DNA of 64,000 nucleotides from Membranipora membranacea (lineage: Eukaryota > Bryozoa > Gymnolaemata > Cheilostomatida > Membraniporidae). Within the stretch, counting starts at the first letter, position 1; each line of letters opens with the position of its first letter. A model generated the notes under the pieces. That model saw only the letters and a list, made by a program, of their open reading frames with translations. It did not search any database and was not told where the DNA came from. This document shows, piece after piece, positions 13,101 to 23,780 of the stretch. The position numbers and the translations under genes were made by a program. The DNA lies in NCBI GenBank assembly GCA_914767715.1, contig OU612072.1, positions 2,668,001 to 2,732,000 on the forward strand. Direction: 5' to 3'.

Positions 13101-14169
13101 ATCTGAAACAGAGGAAGAAGACTAAAGAAGATAAGAGGAGGCGCAGGATGGATAATCTCTCTGATGTAGCTGAGATTAGTGAGGTAAGTTTACTGAGCGG
13201 AACTGAACTGTTAGTAATATCTTTATTATTAGCAGATTATTGATCTCTACCGATTTGGAGAACCTTTTGAGTTTTGGAGAGCAATTCTATCCACCCTATA
13301 CGTACATGCCATAGAGTTATAGTTTCTTTTTACTATGTTATATATTGTAATATGTAACAATGTGATGACAATGTGGATCCTTACACATTGTAAAAATAAA
13401 TATCCCATCTCTACAATTTAATAAGATAAGGGATGGCATCTAACATTATATCTGTGTGTTACAGGACAGCAGTGCTGCCACATCGGTGTGGGACAGTGAC
13501 GGAATGCCCACAGTAGATGATCAGATTCAGGAGGCTCTCAGGCTAAAACAAAAACATGACAAACTTACTAAAACCATGGAGAAGGTATATGTATAACTGT
13601 GGCATTGGGTCTTCAACAAAACATCGGGATATATACCATCAGGATTAAAACTAGAATTGCTATTGTTGAGACCAATGAGTCCTTGAACTTTTTCTCGACT
13701 TATTGAATTCACATGTTCTCCTAAAATCCTTTCACATTAGCCATCATTGCTTAACAAATTTGGTAAACTTGAAATTGTCTTATACGGTATGTTTTCGGAT
13801 GAATTCATTATAAAAATAAGTTGCGGATTTGAAAGTATGGAAAACCTGCAGTATGAGGTGTCATATCCTGTCAGTGTTTATAAGTACTTGTACTATCATA
13901 TACATGATGAACATAAGGGACACTCGTGTTGTATCTACAGGACTTACCTCTAAATGCTCTCTAATTTTACTGGCAGGCTGTACCATGACAGGGGGTCTTG
14001 ATTGTATAGGTACTTACCACTCACTCCCTGTTTATTTTACTTACAGGTTGTACCCATGGTGGAGGAGTATCTGTTTATATGTAAGCAGTGGTTCGCTGAA
14101 GATGAAGGAGACGGGAAAACAGAGAGAATATTAAAAGTTAGCGAGACGAAAACTTACAACAGGAGGTAG
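4176..14169 (+). CDS. LOXHD1-like protein with three PLAT domains, 16 exons
   Basis: Exons: 4176-4276, 4587-4792, 5257-5364, 6271-6368, 6746-6934, 7252-7407, 7813-7984, 8277-8478, 8930-9132, 9258-9439, 9949-10035, 11247-11467, 11790-11942, 13018-13183, 13465-13584, 14047-14169; 828 residues, all phases agree. Residues 1-210 are unrecognised and polar. PLAT1 spans about 215-335 (IYKVLVKTG, CGTDAEVTL, YYFPCSDWL), PLAT2 about 344-455 (YEVTVVTGG, IRIEHDNKG, LFFCNQWL), PLAT3 starts near 482 (YEINVHTG, GFAGTDATIYIQL, IRVGHDG, GWYLEKILV). PLAT3 is then interrupted by about 215 residues rich in Lys, Arg, Glu, Asp and Ser before it closes with YLFICKQWFAEDEGDG. PLAT domains bind lipid or membrane proteins; LOXHD1 relatives are arrays of them. 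The TAG stop overlaps a possible donor (AG/GTAGGA), so a longer form with more PLAT repeats cannot be excluded, though I found no further PLAT exon downstream. Confidence 0.85.
4354..4449 (+). repeat. Intronic repeat, copy 1
   Basis: About 95 bp in intron 1 of the PLAT gene, diverged match to 5915-6006 in intron 3. Shared landmarks include TATTG(A/G)(C/T)TGTTTT and TGTCT.ATCTCTTGT. Function unknown; probably an old dispersed repeat. Confidence 0.5.
5500..5524. repeat. Perfect 10-bp stem hairpin in an intron
   Basis: CAAGGAGTTG and CAACTCCTTG separated by five bases. In intron 3 of the PLAT gene; no function visible. Confidence 0.5.
5915..6006 (+). repeat. Intronic repeat, copy 2
   Basis: Diverged second copy of the 4354-4449 sequence, same orientation, in intron 3 of the PLAT gene. 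Confidence 0.5.
10439..10518 (-). tRNA. tRNA-Leu (TAG), probably decayed
   Basis: 80 nt on the minus strand, inside intron 11 of the PLAT gene and antisense to it. Acceptor stem GGTAGCA pairs with the 3' end TGCTATC plus discriminator A, with one G-T wobble. The D-arm GGCCGAGTGGTCTA and anticodon loop TTTAGGC (anticodon TAG) are typical of eukaryotic tRNA-Leu, as is the long variable arm (GTCC GAAA GGGC). A TTTT pol III stop follows within about ten bases. Against function: the anticodon stem CTGAT/ACCTG has two mismatches, the T-stem has one, and the T-loop reads TTCAGAT rather than TTCGAAT. Either a degrading copy or a tRNA-derived SINE head. Confidence 0.6.
10862..10936 (-). repeat. Dispersed 75-bp repeat, copy 1
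   Basis: Its reverse complement matches 60914-60988 over 75 bp with a handful of differences (shared CTCTTATTATGATAG and ATGTCACCAT). It ends in ATCTATCTA-like bases, which suggests the 3' end of a SINE or LINE family. Confidence 0.6.
11161..11178. repeat. TA microsatellite
   Basis: Run of AT dinucleotides in intron 11 of the PLAT gene; a second shorter run lies near 11085. Confidence 0.7.
12168..12817 (+). repeat. 25-bp minisatellite, about 26 copies
   Basis: Tandem array in intron 13 of the PLAT gene with unit GGGGCCGAGGTAGTGTTATA plus TCACT. Variants are mostly single substitutions (CACT to CAAT, GCC to GCT or ACC). The CACT and AGTG ends of the core could pair as a short stem. Such arrays are usually polymorphic in length. 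Confidence 0.95.
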
Positions 14170-17100
14170 GAAACCTGCCATACTAAAGATCTGGAGGGTC
14201 TTAATTAGTCAGCCTGATACAGTATTTATTTTCTTATACTGATAAAGATTCTTAAACTCTATATGACATCATTTCCTGGAAATCCTATTCGGTCCTGTTT
14301 CCGACCCCATTACTTCAAACACTGCACTGGCTATCCATAAAAAAGTGAGGTAGTTAGATAGTCAGTTGTAGGACAACCGACACTGTAATTTCAAACTGCA
14401 AGGGCTTTATCATATCTGACTGAGGCCTGTTATTCGACGGCATGCCCAAAACAGTTTCACCATGCCTCAGTCTATGTTGTCCTCTAACATGTGGAGGGAA
14501 CCGGTTTGATTGGAGTTTTTATTTTCATTCAATTACGACTTCCTATTACTTGTTTACATACATCACGCATGGTCTTTATTTGCTTTAACAAAGCATTGAT
14601 CAGCTCACTTATATATTGCTACCTGATATTGTTGACAGCGATTCAGAGCATTCTGATTAAGCAGGTAAAACTCCGTATAAGTTCCACAGATGTATATTTT
14701 TCATTATTTGTGATCATTTATAATTACTATCAGTTCTTCTCTTTTATCTGTTGTTGTCGTTGTGCCCACTCGTGTCTTCATATTATGTTGAATTCTCTCA
14801 TGTTATAATATTGAGTTATCATTAGTTATCCTCCACCTACGTTACTGAGATTCATGGAGGAGATAACTCTATAATGTACTCAGTTTCTAGTTCACATTGT
14901 GCCTATAAAGAAAACATGACTAAAAGATTATTTTTGATAACTCATTGTCGTCGCCTTAAATCATCAGTCATTGATCTCATTAGTCCTTTCAGCTTGTTAG
15001 CACTGGTACAAAAAGTTATATTTTTAAAAAACAAAATCAAATTATTTGAACCTGGGAACATTATTTATGAGTTATGGAGCATTCCAGCAAACTTACTTAT
15101 CGACAGATTGGACAATCTTTATTATTATTATTATAAGCTATATTTCATAGAGTGCTTCAATGGTATAAAGCTTTGGAATTTTGTGACATCGACTCCAGCA
15201 TTTTTATCACTTGTTTGTTACTTAGTTTTACTATTTGTATACAGCAGTTTTATTGTAACACTGCTAGCATCATCGAACACTTTTATTCAAACAGCCATCT
15301 TAGATTGTGATAGGTGATTTTCCATCGCATATTTATTTCAAGATTTATATAATTTGTTTATTATATCATATCTCATATAATATTGACTTATATTTTAATA
15401 CCTATCACATGATCCAAATTTTTATGAAAGCACAATCTCCAATGTGATCAATATATTTATGATATGATTTGACGAAACAAAATTGTTTTTTTATTTACAT
15501 ATTTGACATTGTTAGGCTATTTTCCCAAATTTCACCATAACTCTTGTTTATCCTGGCTGATATTGAGGATTATAAATTCATCAATTCAGAAAAACAAGGT
15601 GGTCAAGAACATAATGGCCTGCATTTCATATTCGGGGGGGGGGGGGGCAGTAAAGAGGGGGTTAAATATACCCAGAGAGCATCCACAGGTATAAGCATTA
15701 AAATAGTAAATGAAGGTTGTAAAGAACCTGGGAGAGACAATGCCACAATGATCTGATAATCTGAACTAATTCACTAACTGAAAAATAATAACCAACCATT
15801 TATGAACACCAAAACCATGAGACAGATTTTTCAAAAAAGATTTATTGCGACTGCAACACATCACACATGGCCCATATCATCCATCCACTTAGATAAGAGA
15901 CGGTATCATTAAGAAGTACAATGATTGTCGCAATCTTGTATACTATTGTTGTCAGTTAGGAAATATTCAAACTAATTGCTATGAACTTAATATTGGCCTT
16001 GAAAACTTTGAAATTATATTATATTATATTATATTAAAAGATAAATAATTGTCAAAACTTATACATTAGCTAAGAGGGTGCAGTTGAACTTGTAAAACTT
16101 GGTGAAAATTCTCAGCTAGTATGGGTATCGTAGTACAAGATTGATTGCTTGAGGATTGATGAGTACTTTATTATCGATCTAAATATATTGAAGAATGTAT
16201 ATTACTGATCTGATTTACAATAAAAATAATAGTATAGCGTAAAAAGTATTTAATAAAATTCAAAAAGAGGGAGATCATCACGATAAGCATTAGGCATCAG
16301 TTTCACACCATATTCTCATATGGCTCAGGAAGCAGGTGTTTATACATGTCTCGTATCTTCTGGCAGTGTAAGACACATATCATCTGGAGTAAGTCGCATA
16401 GTCTCTATATGTCAGCAGTCTTACATCTTTGGTCATAGCTTTAACAGCATGGGTGGATGATTTTGAAGGCGAGCGATTGTATTGTCTCAAGTTGTTCCAT
16501 GCTGTGTAGGTGTAGGTGCTGCATATGTCGCTACAGATAGTATGTTGGCTTTGTAGGCATGCAGTAAACTAGATTTTGATACTCCGTAACGTTTTAGTTT
16601 GGTCATACCGTATCCCACATATGTTACTATATTATCATTGCTGGTGTAGAGGGAAGGAAATATGACAGACGCAGATTTGCAGTGCTCCTATGGTAAAGGA
16701 TTGGAATTATTTAGCAGATAATCAAGCGTATTTAGTCATGTGATTGCTATTAAGTTTTTCTATCTATATTTAACATTCTTATTGCATTTCTGCTGACAGC
16801 ATCAATGTTGTATCCAGGCAGCCATCTACCATTATGGTAGGTGATCGGTGATCACCGTTTACAGAATCAAACAATCTGTTCAATATAACAAAAACTGAAT
16901 TTTATTTTTAAATTTAATATATCGTGATAGCGCAGCTCTGTTAATGCTATCGTTGTTGAATACGATTTGACAAAGTATATTTAAATAATTCTACAAAAAC
17001 ATTACACTTTTTTACATCAATAAACTACTTCATTTCTTGGCAATGTAGATTTTGAGAAAAATGACTAATGAAAACCTCCTATTGGTGCATTGCTCTGCGC

Positions 17101-17538
17101 TAAAAGAGGAGGAAAGAAAATAATTTCCCTATTTGCGAGCAGCAACAGCCTGTCCAGTCATTACAAATACATCTGTGCACACCTGCCCTTATGACGCATG
17201 AGTAAATGTGGCTAAAACCAATAAAAAGCTTTTGTACCTAATCCGGTCTTCATATGAGCAACAGACAACATGGGTTTAAATATTCCTGGAGAGATTTGTC
17301 AGCTAGAGAATATTGAAAGAAAGCCACTACAGTGATGATAAAAAACACAATCATTGAAAAACACAACCTGATTTAATCCTTCATCGAAAAGCAACAACCG
17401 ACAGCTCATAAACACAACCTAAGTTTATCAGATAATTTGTAATTTGTGATTTTGTCCCCAAAAATGTACGCTGATTGTAACAATATTGTGAACAGTGAAC
17501 ACTGAGGATAGGGTTGGGGACATTTGACTTTGAATTTC
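14170..17538. other. Gene-poor intergenic stretch
   Basis: Between the PLAT gene stop and the F-box gene 3' end. AT-rich, with a poly-G run near 15637-15647, a short ATATT repeat near 16016-16034 and an antisense LINE relic at 16295-16650. No further PLAT exon and no coding frame that I can support. Confidence 0.5.
16295..16650 (-). mobile_element. LINE reverse-transcriptase C-terminal relic
   Basis: The minus strand encodes, across frame shifts and stops, the pattern of a CR1/L2-like ORF2 C-terminus: LKRYGVSKSSLLHAYKANIL, then MEQLETIQSLAFKIIHP, then LCDLLQMICVLHCQKIRDMY. At least two frame changes and several stops show that it is dead. Confidence 0.6.
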
Positions 17539-19086
17539 TCATGACTTTTTGAATCTTTGGGTCCATCTTTTCCAGCTCCTAGCAGTACCTCCATCAACAC
17601 ATGGATGACCAGCCTCCTGTAGTAAATGTTCTCTCACATGTTCGGTAAATTTGATGTTTGGTTTTGAATCCTCTGGGTAGAAGTATGAGGTACCCTGAGC
17701 TTCATACCAGTCACTAGTGTACTCAGTCAGTCTCAGCCATTTTGTAGAAGTTGATCTCATTTCTACTTCAACAGGACTATCATTACTTGATTTGAACTGC
17801 AGGTTAGGCAATGTATCCAATCCGCTTGTGTCAGTTGAAATGCCGAGCAGGCTTCTAAGACTCTTTCCATTTTCTAACAGATCAGACACAAACTCATCTG
17901 AGGGTTGTACCAGCTGTCCTCGGTCAGATGAAGGGAACAGGATTAGCACGGTGAGACTTTTCAAGTCACGGACAATCCGTCTCACAGATTTACCAGGAAA
18001 TGAGGTCTGGAATCCTGTGATCTTGAGCACTGAAAGTTTTGGGCAAAACTTGGCTAGTGAACCTAAGCCTTCACCAAAATCTATCGGCCAAGAGTTTTTC
18101 TGGGACTCGGAACAAGTGAGCGCAAGTGCTGTGAGATTAGGTAGGCACATCAGGAACAAGGCGATATTACTCCAGCCATCCGACGGAATCCCGAACTCCA
18201 GACTCTCAACTGTTATTAGCTGATTCACCTCATCACGTCTCCTGTCCTCATCAAGGTAGCTAAAATCAAACTCAGACCTGGGACTCAGCTTCAAATGTTT
18301 CACTTTAGGTAGATTCTGTGCTAACGTCGCAATATCTGAGCCATCGCTACTACTTACGGATAGTTGTACGCCAGCCATTCGCTCTAGATGCTTGAAACTG
18401 TCTGACGGCATATAAGGCATTAAACAGTGACCATCATCATCATAGTCATCCCCATACATTGATATGGGTATTCCTCCTCTTGACCGTCTCTGTCCATAGT
18501 GGCTATCGAACTCAAAATGTATCAACAATGGTAGATTATCAGCTATTGAATGCAGGGCTCTTGGGGAAAAGAAGTGGTCACCATTGTCTAATTCATAGAT
18601 ATGCAGCTCCCTAAGGTTGGAAAATGCAGGTAGTGCATACATTAAGCCTTCCTCTATTTCAAACCTATAGCCGCTTCTCTCGTCATAAGAATCCGAAATT
18701 TGATGGACCGAAATTAAACATCTGATACTCGGCATCTCTGGTAATCCATGGCGTATATCTATACAGCTGGAATCTTTACTTCCGATAATAAGGTTCTTCA
18801 TAGTTTCGATTGCATTGTATTTTCCAACTGTTTCATTATCCAGTGCAAATGCGTCCACACTCAGGGTGTTTATATTCCTATGTTGTATACTCCTAGCTGT
18901 ACTCTCGTTGACACTGGACACACATAGTATAGCATCTCTCCACAGAGGTAAACCATAAATAAGATCTCTCACTGACTGACATGTTAGTGCCAGTTTACTC
19001 AGACTGTCTATATCCAGGAAGCTGAATATGTGTCTAAGTATGTCAAAATTCAACATCAGTAAAGACTCCTGATAGTTAGCTGCCAT
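17539..19086 (-). CDS. F-box protein, intronless, 515 residues
   Basis: Single uninterrupted frame from the ATG at 19086 to the stop at 17539. Residues about 11-53 (MLNFDILRHIFSFLDIDSL, then LALTCQSVRDLIYGLPLWRD) fit an F-box, the Skp1-binding helix set of SCF ubiquitin ligases. The remainder has leucine-rich, irregularly repeated segments (LREL, LKHLKLS, VESLEFG, LTALALT, LSVLKITGF, LTVLIL) like the substrate-binding LRR solenoid of FBXL-type proteins, but they are too irregular for me to count. No transmembrane segment. The lack of introns in an intron-rich neighbourhood suggests retroposition or an expanded lineage-specific F-box family. Substrate unknown. Confidence 0.82.
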   Translation of the reverse strand: MAANYQESLLMLNFDILRHIFSFLDIDSLSKLALTCQSVRDLIYGLPLWRDAILCVSSVNESTARSIQHRNINTLSVDAFALDNETVGKYNAIETMKNLIIGSKDSSCIDIRHGLPEMPSIRCLISVHQISDSYDERSGYRFEIEEGLMYALPAFSNLRELHIYELDNGDHFFSPRALHSIADNLPLLIHFEFDSHYGQRRSRGGIPISMYGDDYDDDGHCLMPYMPSDSFKHLERMAGVQLSVSSSDGSDIATLAQNLPKVKHLKLSPRSEFDFSYLDEDRRRDEVNQLITVESLEFGIPSDGWSNIALFLMCLPNLTALALTCSESQKNSWPIDFGEGLGSLAKFCPKLSVLKITGFQTSFPGKSVRRIVRDLKSLTVLILFPSSDRGQLVQPSDEFVSDLLENGKSLRSLLGISTDTSGLDTLPNLQFKSSNDSPVEVEMRSTSTKWLRLTEYTSDWYEAQGTSYFYPEDSKPNIKFTEHVREHLLQEAGHPCVDGGTARSWKRWTQRFKKS

Positions 19087-19137
19087 TTTGTCTCATGTGA
19101 TCATAGCAGGTTAGCAGTGGCGTATATTAGCAATCAC

Positions 19138-19203
19138 GGCCCACGGATGTCTGACTCCCACAATCTGGAATCATAATAAGAGTGATTTGATTGGCTTATT
19201 TTT
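19138..19203 (+). repeat. 66-bp duplicated segment, copy 1
   Basis: Identical over 66 bp to 23781-23846 by eye. It sits just upstream of the F-box gene start, in the CCAAT-rich block, and contains one CCAAT box (as GATTGG). Confidence 0.85.
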
Positions 19204-19387
19204 CCAGATCCTTTTTTCCTTGCTGTGTGATTGGTTATAATTCCAGTTTGTGTTCAGTTAGCCAATCACATCAGTATTTTGTTAATGTGAGGCATATAGA
19301 GGGGAATTATTCCGCTGTGATTGGTTCAACATTCCAGATTAATTTTAGCCAGCCAATGAGGTTGTGCTCACTTTTTTCCAACCAATC
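19189..19387. promoter_or_regulatory. CCAAT-box cluster, probable bidirectional promoter
   Basis: Six CCAAT pentamers in about 200 bp: GATTGG at 19189, 19229 and 19319 and CCAAT at 19262, 19353 and 19382. Spacing is about 30-55 bp and both orientations occur. It lies between the F-box start (minus strand) and an exon-like segment near 19440-19480 (plus strand) that ends in a strong donor. Multiple CCAAT boxes are the usual binding sites of NF-Y in divergent promoters. No TATA box. Confidence 0.65.
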
Positions 19388-20544
19388 ACTGCGAGTGGTA
19401 TGGTCATGTGATCAAAAAGGTGGGAAAAGGTTCAGTTAAATGTTGCAGCGCGATTGTGGAGGATGGAAGAAATCCTGCTCTAGGTAAGTGAACACAAATT
19501 ATGTGCTTGTTTCTTATTATGGTTCACTTGAAGCATATGATGGGGGCATTGTATGTACTATGAAGCTATATTTTAATGTTAATTTGATCTGGGGAACAAG
19601 GTTTTGGTTGATTCTAGTTTGCTTATTGCTGGTTTTAATAAAATTTTCAAGTCAAATGTATCTCGTCTCCGACTAACAGACCTAAGATTGACATAATTAT
19701 TTACTGTCACACTCTCTGATTGATTGATTTATTACCCAGGCAACTTGTGATATAACTGGGGCATCAATCAATGTGTGCATAGGTAGTGTGCATTCTAGTC
19801 TAATCTGCTGTAGTTAGTACTGGCTTTTTATTTTCTTTTTTTCTCCTGAGTGAGCAAAGCAATCATCATGCCCAAAGCTGGCCTGTCCAAGTCAGAGTGG
19901 GATGAGTGACTCAAACAGTAGATTACAGTACGCAGCGGGCACATTCAGGTTCGGAACCGGTCAGCGTCCACCAGCTGGATCAAAGATAGCGAAGAAGATA
20001 GCTGCCATCGAGAGGTGTCCACTACACAAACAACAAAGTGGCCGGGGGAGAGGACATTGGGTGGCAAGAAAATTTCATGCCAGTGCAGCTACCATCCAAA
20101 AAAAGCACTCCAAGGAAGAAGGTGAGTAAGAACAAGACAAATTTTGACAAGAGTAAATTACTAGCATCATAAAATTCTATTGTTCAGTGTAACTAGTCCA
20201 TCACCATGCTTTTCAGCATGGTCCAGGTGAATCAACCACAACTTTTTTGATTGTTGCTTTACCACTTTCTTACTTCACCATTATATTCATCAATGTCTCC
20301 CTACTACAAGCCGGTGGTACTTTTGTACAGTGAGTAAGTGGAGCTCAGCTCCACTTGGTTATAAACATCCTTCTTGAAGTGGAGCTGAGCTCCACTTCAA
20401 TTTTTTTTGTTCCCTGGATAAGCAGGACTCTCAGCCGGGGAGGATTCGAAACCTGAGTTTTGATATTAGCATGTCACATAGTGGTATTTTAAAGGTGTAA
20501 AACGCCCTGAGCATAAACAGCTGAGGGTACGTCTGAGATGGCAC

Positions 20545-20790
20545 CGAAATATTGTCGGGTGAAACACCTGAGATTTGAAGATTATGTGCAAAGAATAGCT
20601 GGCAAAGCAAGTCAAAGAATGTATGTTGTTAAAAAAATGTTGCATCTAAGTTCAAAGCCATTAGCTTTCATGATGTTCAAAAGTTGTGTAATTTCCCTCT
20701 TTATGTATTTATTGTCTGCCCGTTTTGCACACGAGCATATGTACCATAGACAAGAAATTACTAAGGAAAGTTTTTAATTTAATTGTTAAA
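20545..20790 (+). mobile_element. LINE ORF2 C-terminal fragment inside the hAT element
   Basis: Open segment reading VKHLRFEDYVQRIAGKASQR, then MYVVKKMLHLSSKPLAFMMF. It follows the usual pattern of the region after the reverse-transcriptase domain of non-LTR elements (a KASQRLY-like motif and a run of hydrophobics). It has no flanking ORF and is nested in the DNA transposon. Confidence 0.5.
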
Positions 20791-21096
20791 GGCAACTCCT
20801 TGATCACATCATACACAATCTTCTAGAGCGATGCCCTCAAATGCAAGTTCCATACTCTAGTAGCAAGTTCCTTTATTGACAAAGTATATGTATCCTTTTC
20901 TCGCAACATTTCACGTTTGTGGTAGCAAGTAAATCAATAGAAACCTAGAGCATTTCTTGTAAACATAAAGTCGTAAATAATTTTAGATTTGATCCCGATG
21001 AACCAATACATATGGACTAACCAAGGCCGTCTCCACAGGTGAAAATGAATCCCCATGATGTTAAAATATGATGTTTGTAAAAATATTGATTTAAAG

Positions 21097-21600
21097 GCGC
21101 CAGGGTGGAAAGGCATAATTAATGTAATGTGATGCTATTGAAATCATTGCCTGGATTTATCCGGTTCACCTGCAAAATCACTTTTTTAACATGTCTAAAA
21201 TTCCAATTTCTATTTAGCCATAATAATAACCTCTTGGTATCTCTGGGATCATTGTTTGATCATTGATTTAGAAATGACTTGAACAGTGAGATTATTATTA
21301 CAGTGAGTGCAGTGAGAGGCATTATTAGTATAGGCAGTGCAATAATCGAATCGAGGCGCCAGGGTAGAAACGCATAATTAATGTAATGTGATGCTATTGA
21401 AATCATTGCCTTGATTTATCCGGTTCACCTGCAAAATCACTTTTTTAACATGTCTAAAATTCCAATTTCTATTTAGCCATAATAATAACCTCTTGGGATC
21501 TCTGGGATCATTGTTTGATCATTGATTTAGAAATGACTTGAACAGTGAGAGTATAATTGCAGTGAGAGGCATTATTAGTATAGGCAGTGCAGTATTATTT
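21097..21600 (+). repeat. Tandem duplication of about 257 bp
   Basis: Two near-identical direct copies start at 21097 and 21354 with AGGCGCCAGGGT(G/A)GAAA and run through the block with AATGTAATGTGATGCTATTG. Both are inside the hAT element. A few substitutions separate them; the second copy lacks part of the 3' end (GTGAGTGCA). Confidence 0.85.
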
Positions 21601-23780
21601 ACATAGCTTATCACAACTAGAATCTAATACTGGATCATTCATTAATACTATGGCATAAATTATTGTAAGGCAACATTTAGCATTGTTTATATATTATTCA
21701 TCTCTGCCAACGAGCAAAATCTGAGTTTTTAGCTTACATTCTAAAATCCCCTGAGTAGCCTGAGTTGAACCCAAAAATTTGAGTAACTCGGGCTAAACCT
21801 GAGTGGTTGAGAGCCCTGTCGAAAACAATGGGGAGTTAACTGTTCTCATGCTGGAGCAATACTAAAAGATGGTAAACACATAAATATTTGAGTGTTGGCT
21901 ATGTGTTGTCAGTCCAGAAAAGTTATTTCTGCAACCGCCAATGGCAAGAAAATAGAGTATAAAAGCAGAAGCATCTACAACCAATTATATCTGTTGCTGG
22001 GAAATGGAGATATCTGGCTCCCTCTGGCATACCTATCAAAGACAGGTGATGTCAGAGGATATTGGCTAACAATAAAGCTGCCCGTTGGCAACCTCTACAG
22101 AAGGTTGCTGGCTAAACCTTGCCGGCTGGGAGGATTGATTGATGAATTAAAAAATATAAATAAGTAAGAGCTCCACTTCATTATCCCTTACAAAAGTACC
22201 ACTGCTACAAGCTGTCAAGATTTAAGGCTGGATGCGCATTACTTTCTGAGATATATGCAGATAAAAATTGCTCCTCCACATTGTGGCCATTTGCTTGTTT
22301 ACTGGCTCCCTGTTGGTCACATGACTTGGCATGATGTCATGACGCGACGTTATTCCAGTCCAATAATAGTGTGGCTGGTGTGATAATAACTTGTATGCTA
22401 TTGTTTAGCCTCAACTTGCATTTTGAAATATATTGATCTGTTTTTTTAGGACCTGGCTCACAGCAACAACTAGTGTAAACCCTACAGCTCTTGCATTTCC
22501 AAGTGCTTCCCACGACTCGGTTGTTAAAACAGACGCAGCTGTTCCAGCAGCCACAGCTTTGCCTCCATCAGTGAGTAAGTTTAAGTTTTACGATCACGAT
22601 GATTTCAATGATGCATTCACAGATGTATGTAATCTGAGGCGGGCCACTCGATTTTAATTCTGAATCTGTGCTGGTTTGCCTGCCTTGTATGAGTTGCCAA
22701 TCAACCTTGTTGATGGTATGGTAAAAAATTTAAAGTATCACTATGGCAATAAATACTGGATCTGACAAAATGTACACAATATGGTTCTACATTGAAATTC
22801 AAGCACTGTCTTGTGTGACAGTCAAAACATGTCATGTTAGTCATTCTTTAAATTTAAGGCCCGTCTTTTCAGAAATTTCAGTTTTGTTGCTTTCCCAGCT
22901 AACTGACACCTGAACAACAATGTAGAGATTGCGTCATCATAAATCTGAAATACTGTCTTGTGTGTTGGTCAAAACATGTCACGAGTCATTGTTTATGCAA
23001 GCTAGCAAGATAGCTGTGACAGCACTATAAAGCTAACAACTAACTGGTTACTCAATAGTCATAATAACATAACCACTTTTGAATGGTGTGCATCCCAAAA
23101 CAAAGTCCTACATGACCAGTATGCCAAATCACTTTGTTGATCAGTATTATCACAGGGAAATAGACATTGCTTCTGATTAACTAGTTACGTATCATCAACA
23201 AACATTTGACAAGGGAGGGAGGGTGGTATATTAAGACGAGTTCGAAGTTGTCCTCCTATGTCCTTGGAAAGGGCAACTCTGAATGCATTCTTAAATGAAA
23301 ATATTTGGTAGTGTGCTGTTTATGTATATTATTGAGTTTATGACTTGATTTCATTTCATCTCCAGGGGCTTTCAGAGACAATTGAAAGTACATCAGCAGT
23401 TGAGGTTTTTGAAAAAAACCCTCAGGTTAAATCAACCCCAACCAGACAGTTACAGTCTCGGACACAGTGCAGCTAGTGCCAACTGTAACTCTGCCTACAG
23501 GCACCCTGGGATCCACAACCAAGCCCTCACCTGTAAGTGCCAAAAGCTCATTTACTTGCCTACATATATCAGAATTCGATTATCAGTGTCATTAGGTCAA
23601 CTGCTAAAGTCGTAATGTGTGAGGACACTCTCCTGGTAGTATATTGGGTAATTGTTACGTCGTCAGTTACATCCAATTTTCATGCGAGTAGCTCTTAAAT
23701 TTGTCCTCTTTTATCTCTTTCCAGGATGTTGTCTTTCGGCTTCCTCAGAAGTGGAGGGCACAGTTACTGCTACCAGACCA

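Larger units (their letters stand above)
20304..22212. mobile_element. Non-autonomous hAT-type DNA transposon
   Basis: Element 20312-22204 (1,893 bp) is flanked by an exact 8-bp duplication CTACAAGC at 20304-20311 and 22205-22212. The termini are inverted: left CGGTGGTACTTTTGTA, right (reverse complement) CAGTGGTACTTTTGTA, followed a dozen bases in by AGTGGAGCT on both sides. An 8-bp target duplication and ends starting CA/CG with a GTGGTA core are hallmarks of the hAT superfamily. Near the left end are two palindromes, AAGTGGAGCT(C/G)AGCTCCACTT. No transposase frame is visible; inside are a LINE fragment and a tandem duplication. Confidence 0.8.

Noticed and set aside
14491-15317. Hydrophobic open frames downstream of the PLAT gene
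   Set aside because: AT-rich sequence gives long Leu/Ile/Tyr-rich frames; no splice consistency with the PLAT gene and no family resemblance.
17717-18223. Plus-strand open frame inside the F-box gene
   Set aside because: Antisense shadow of the long intronless F-box frame.
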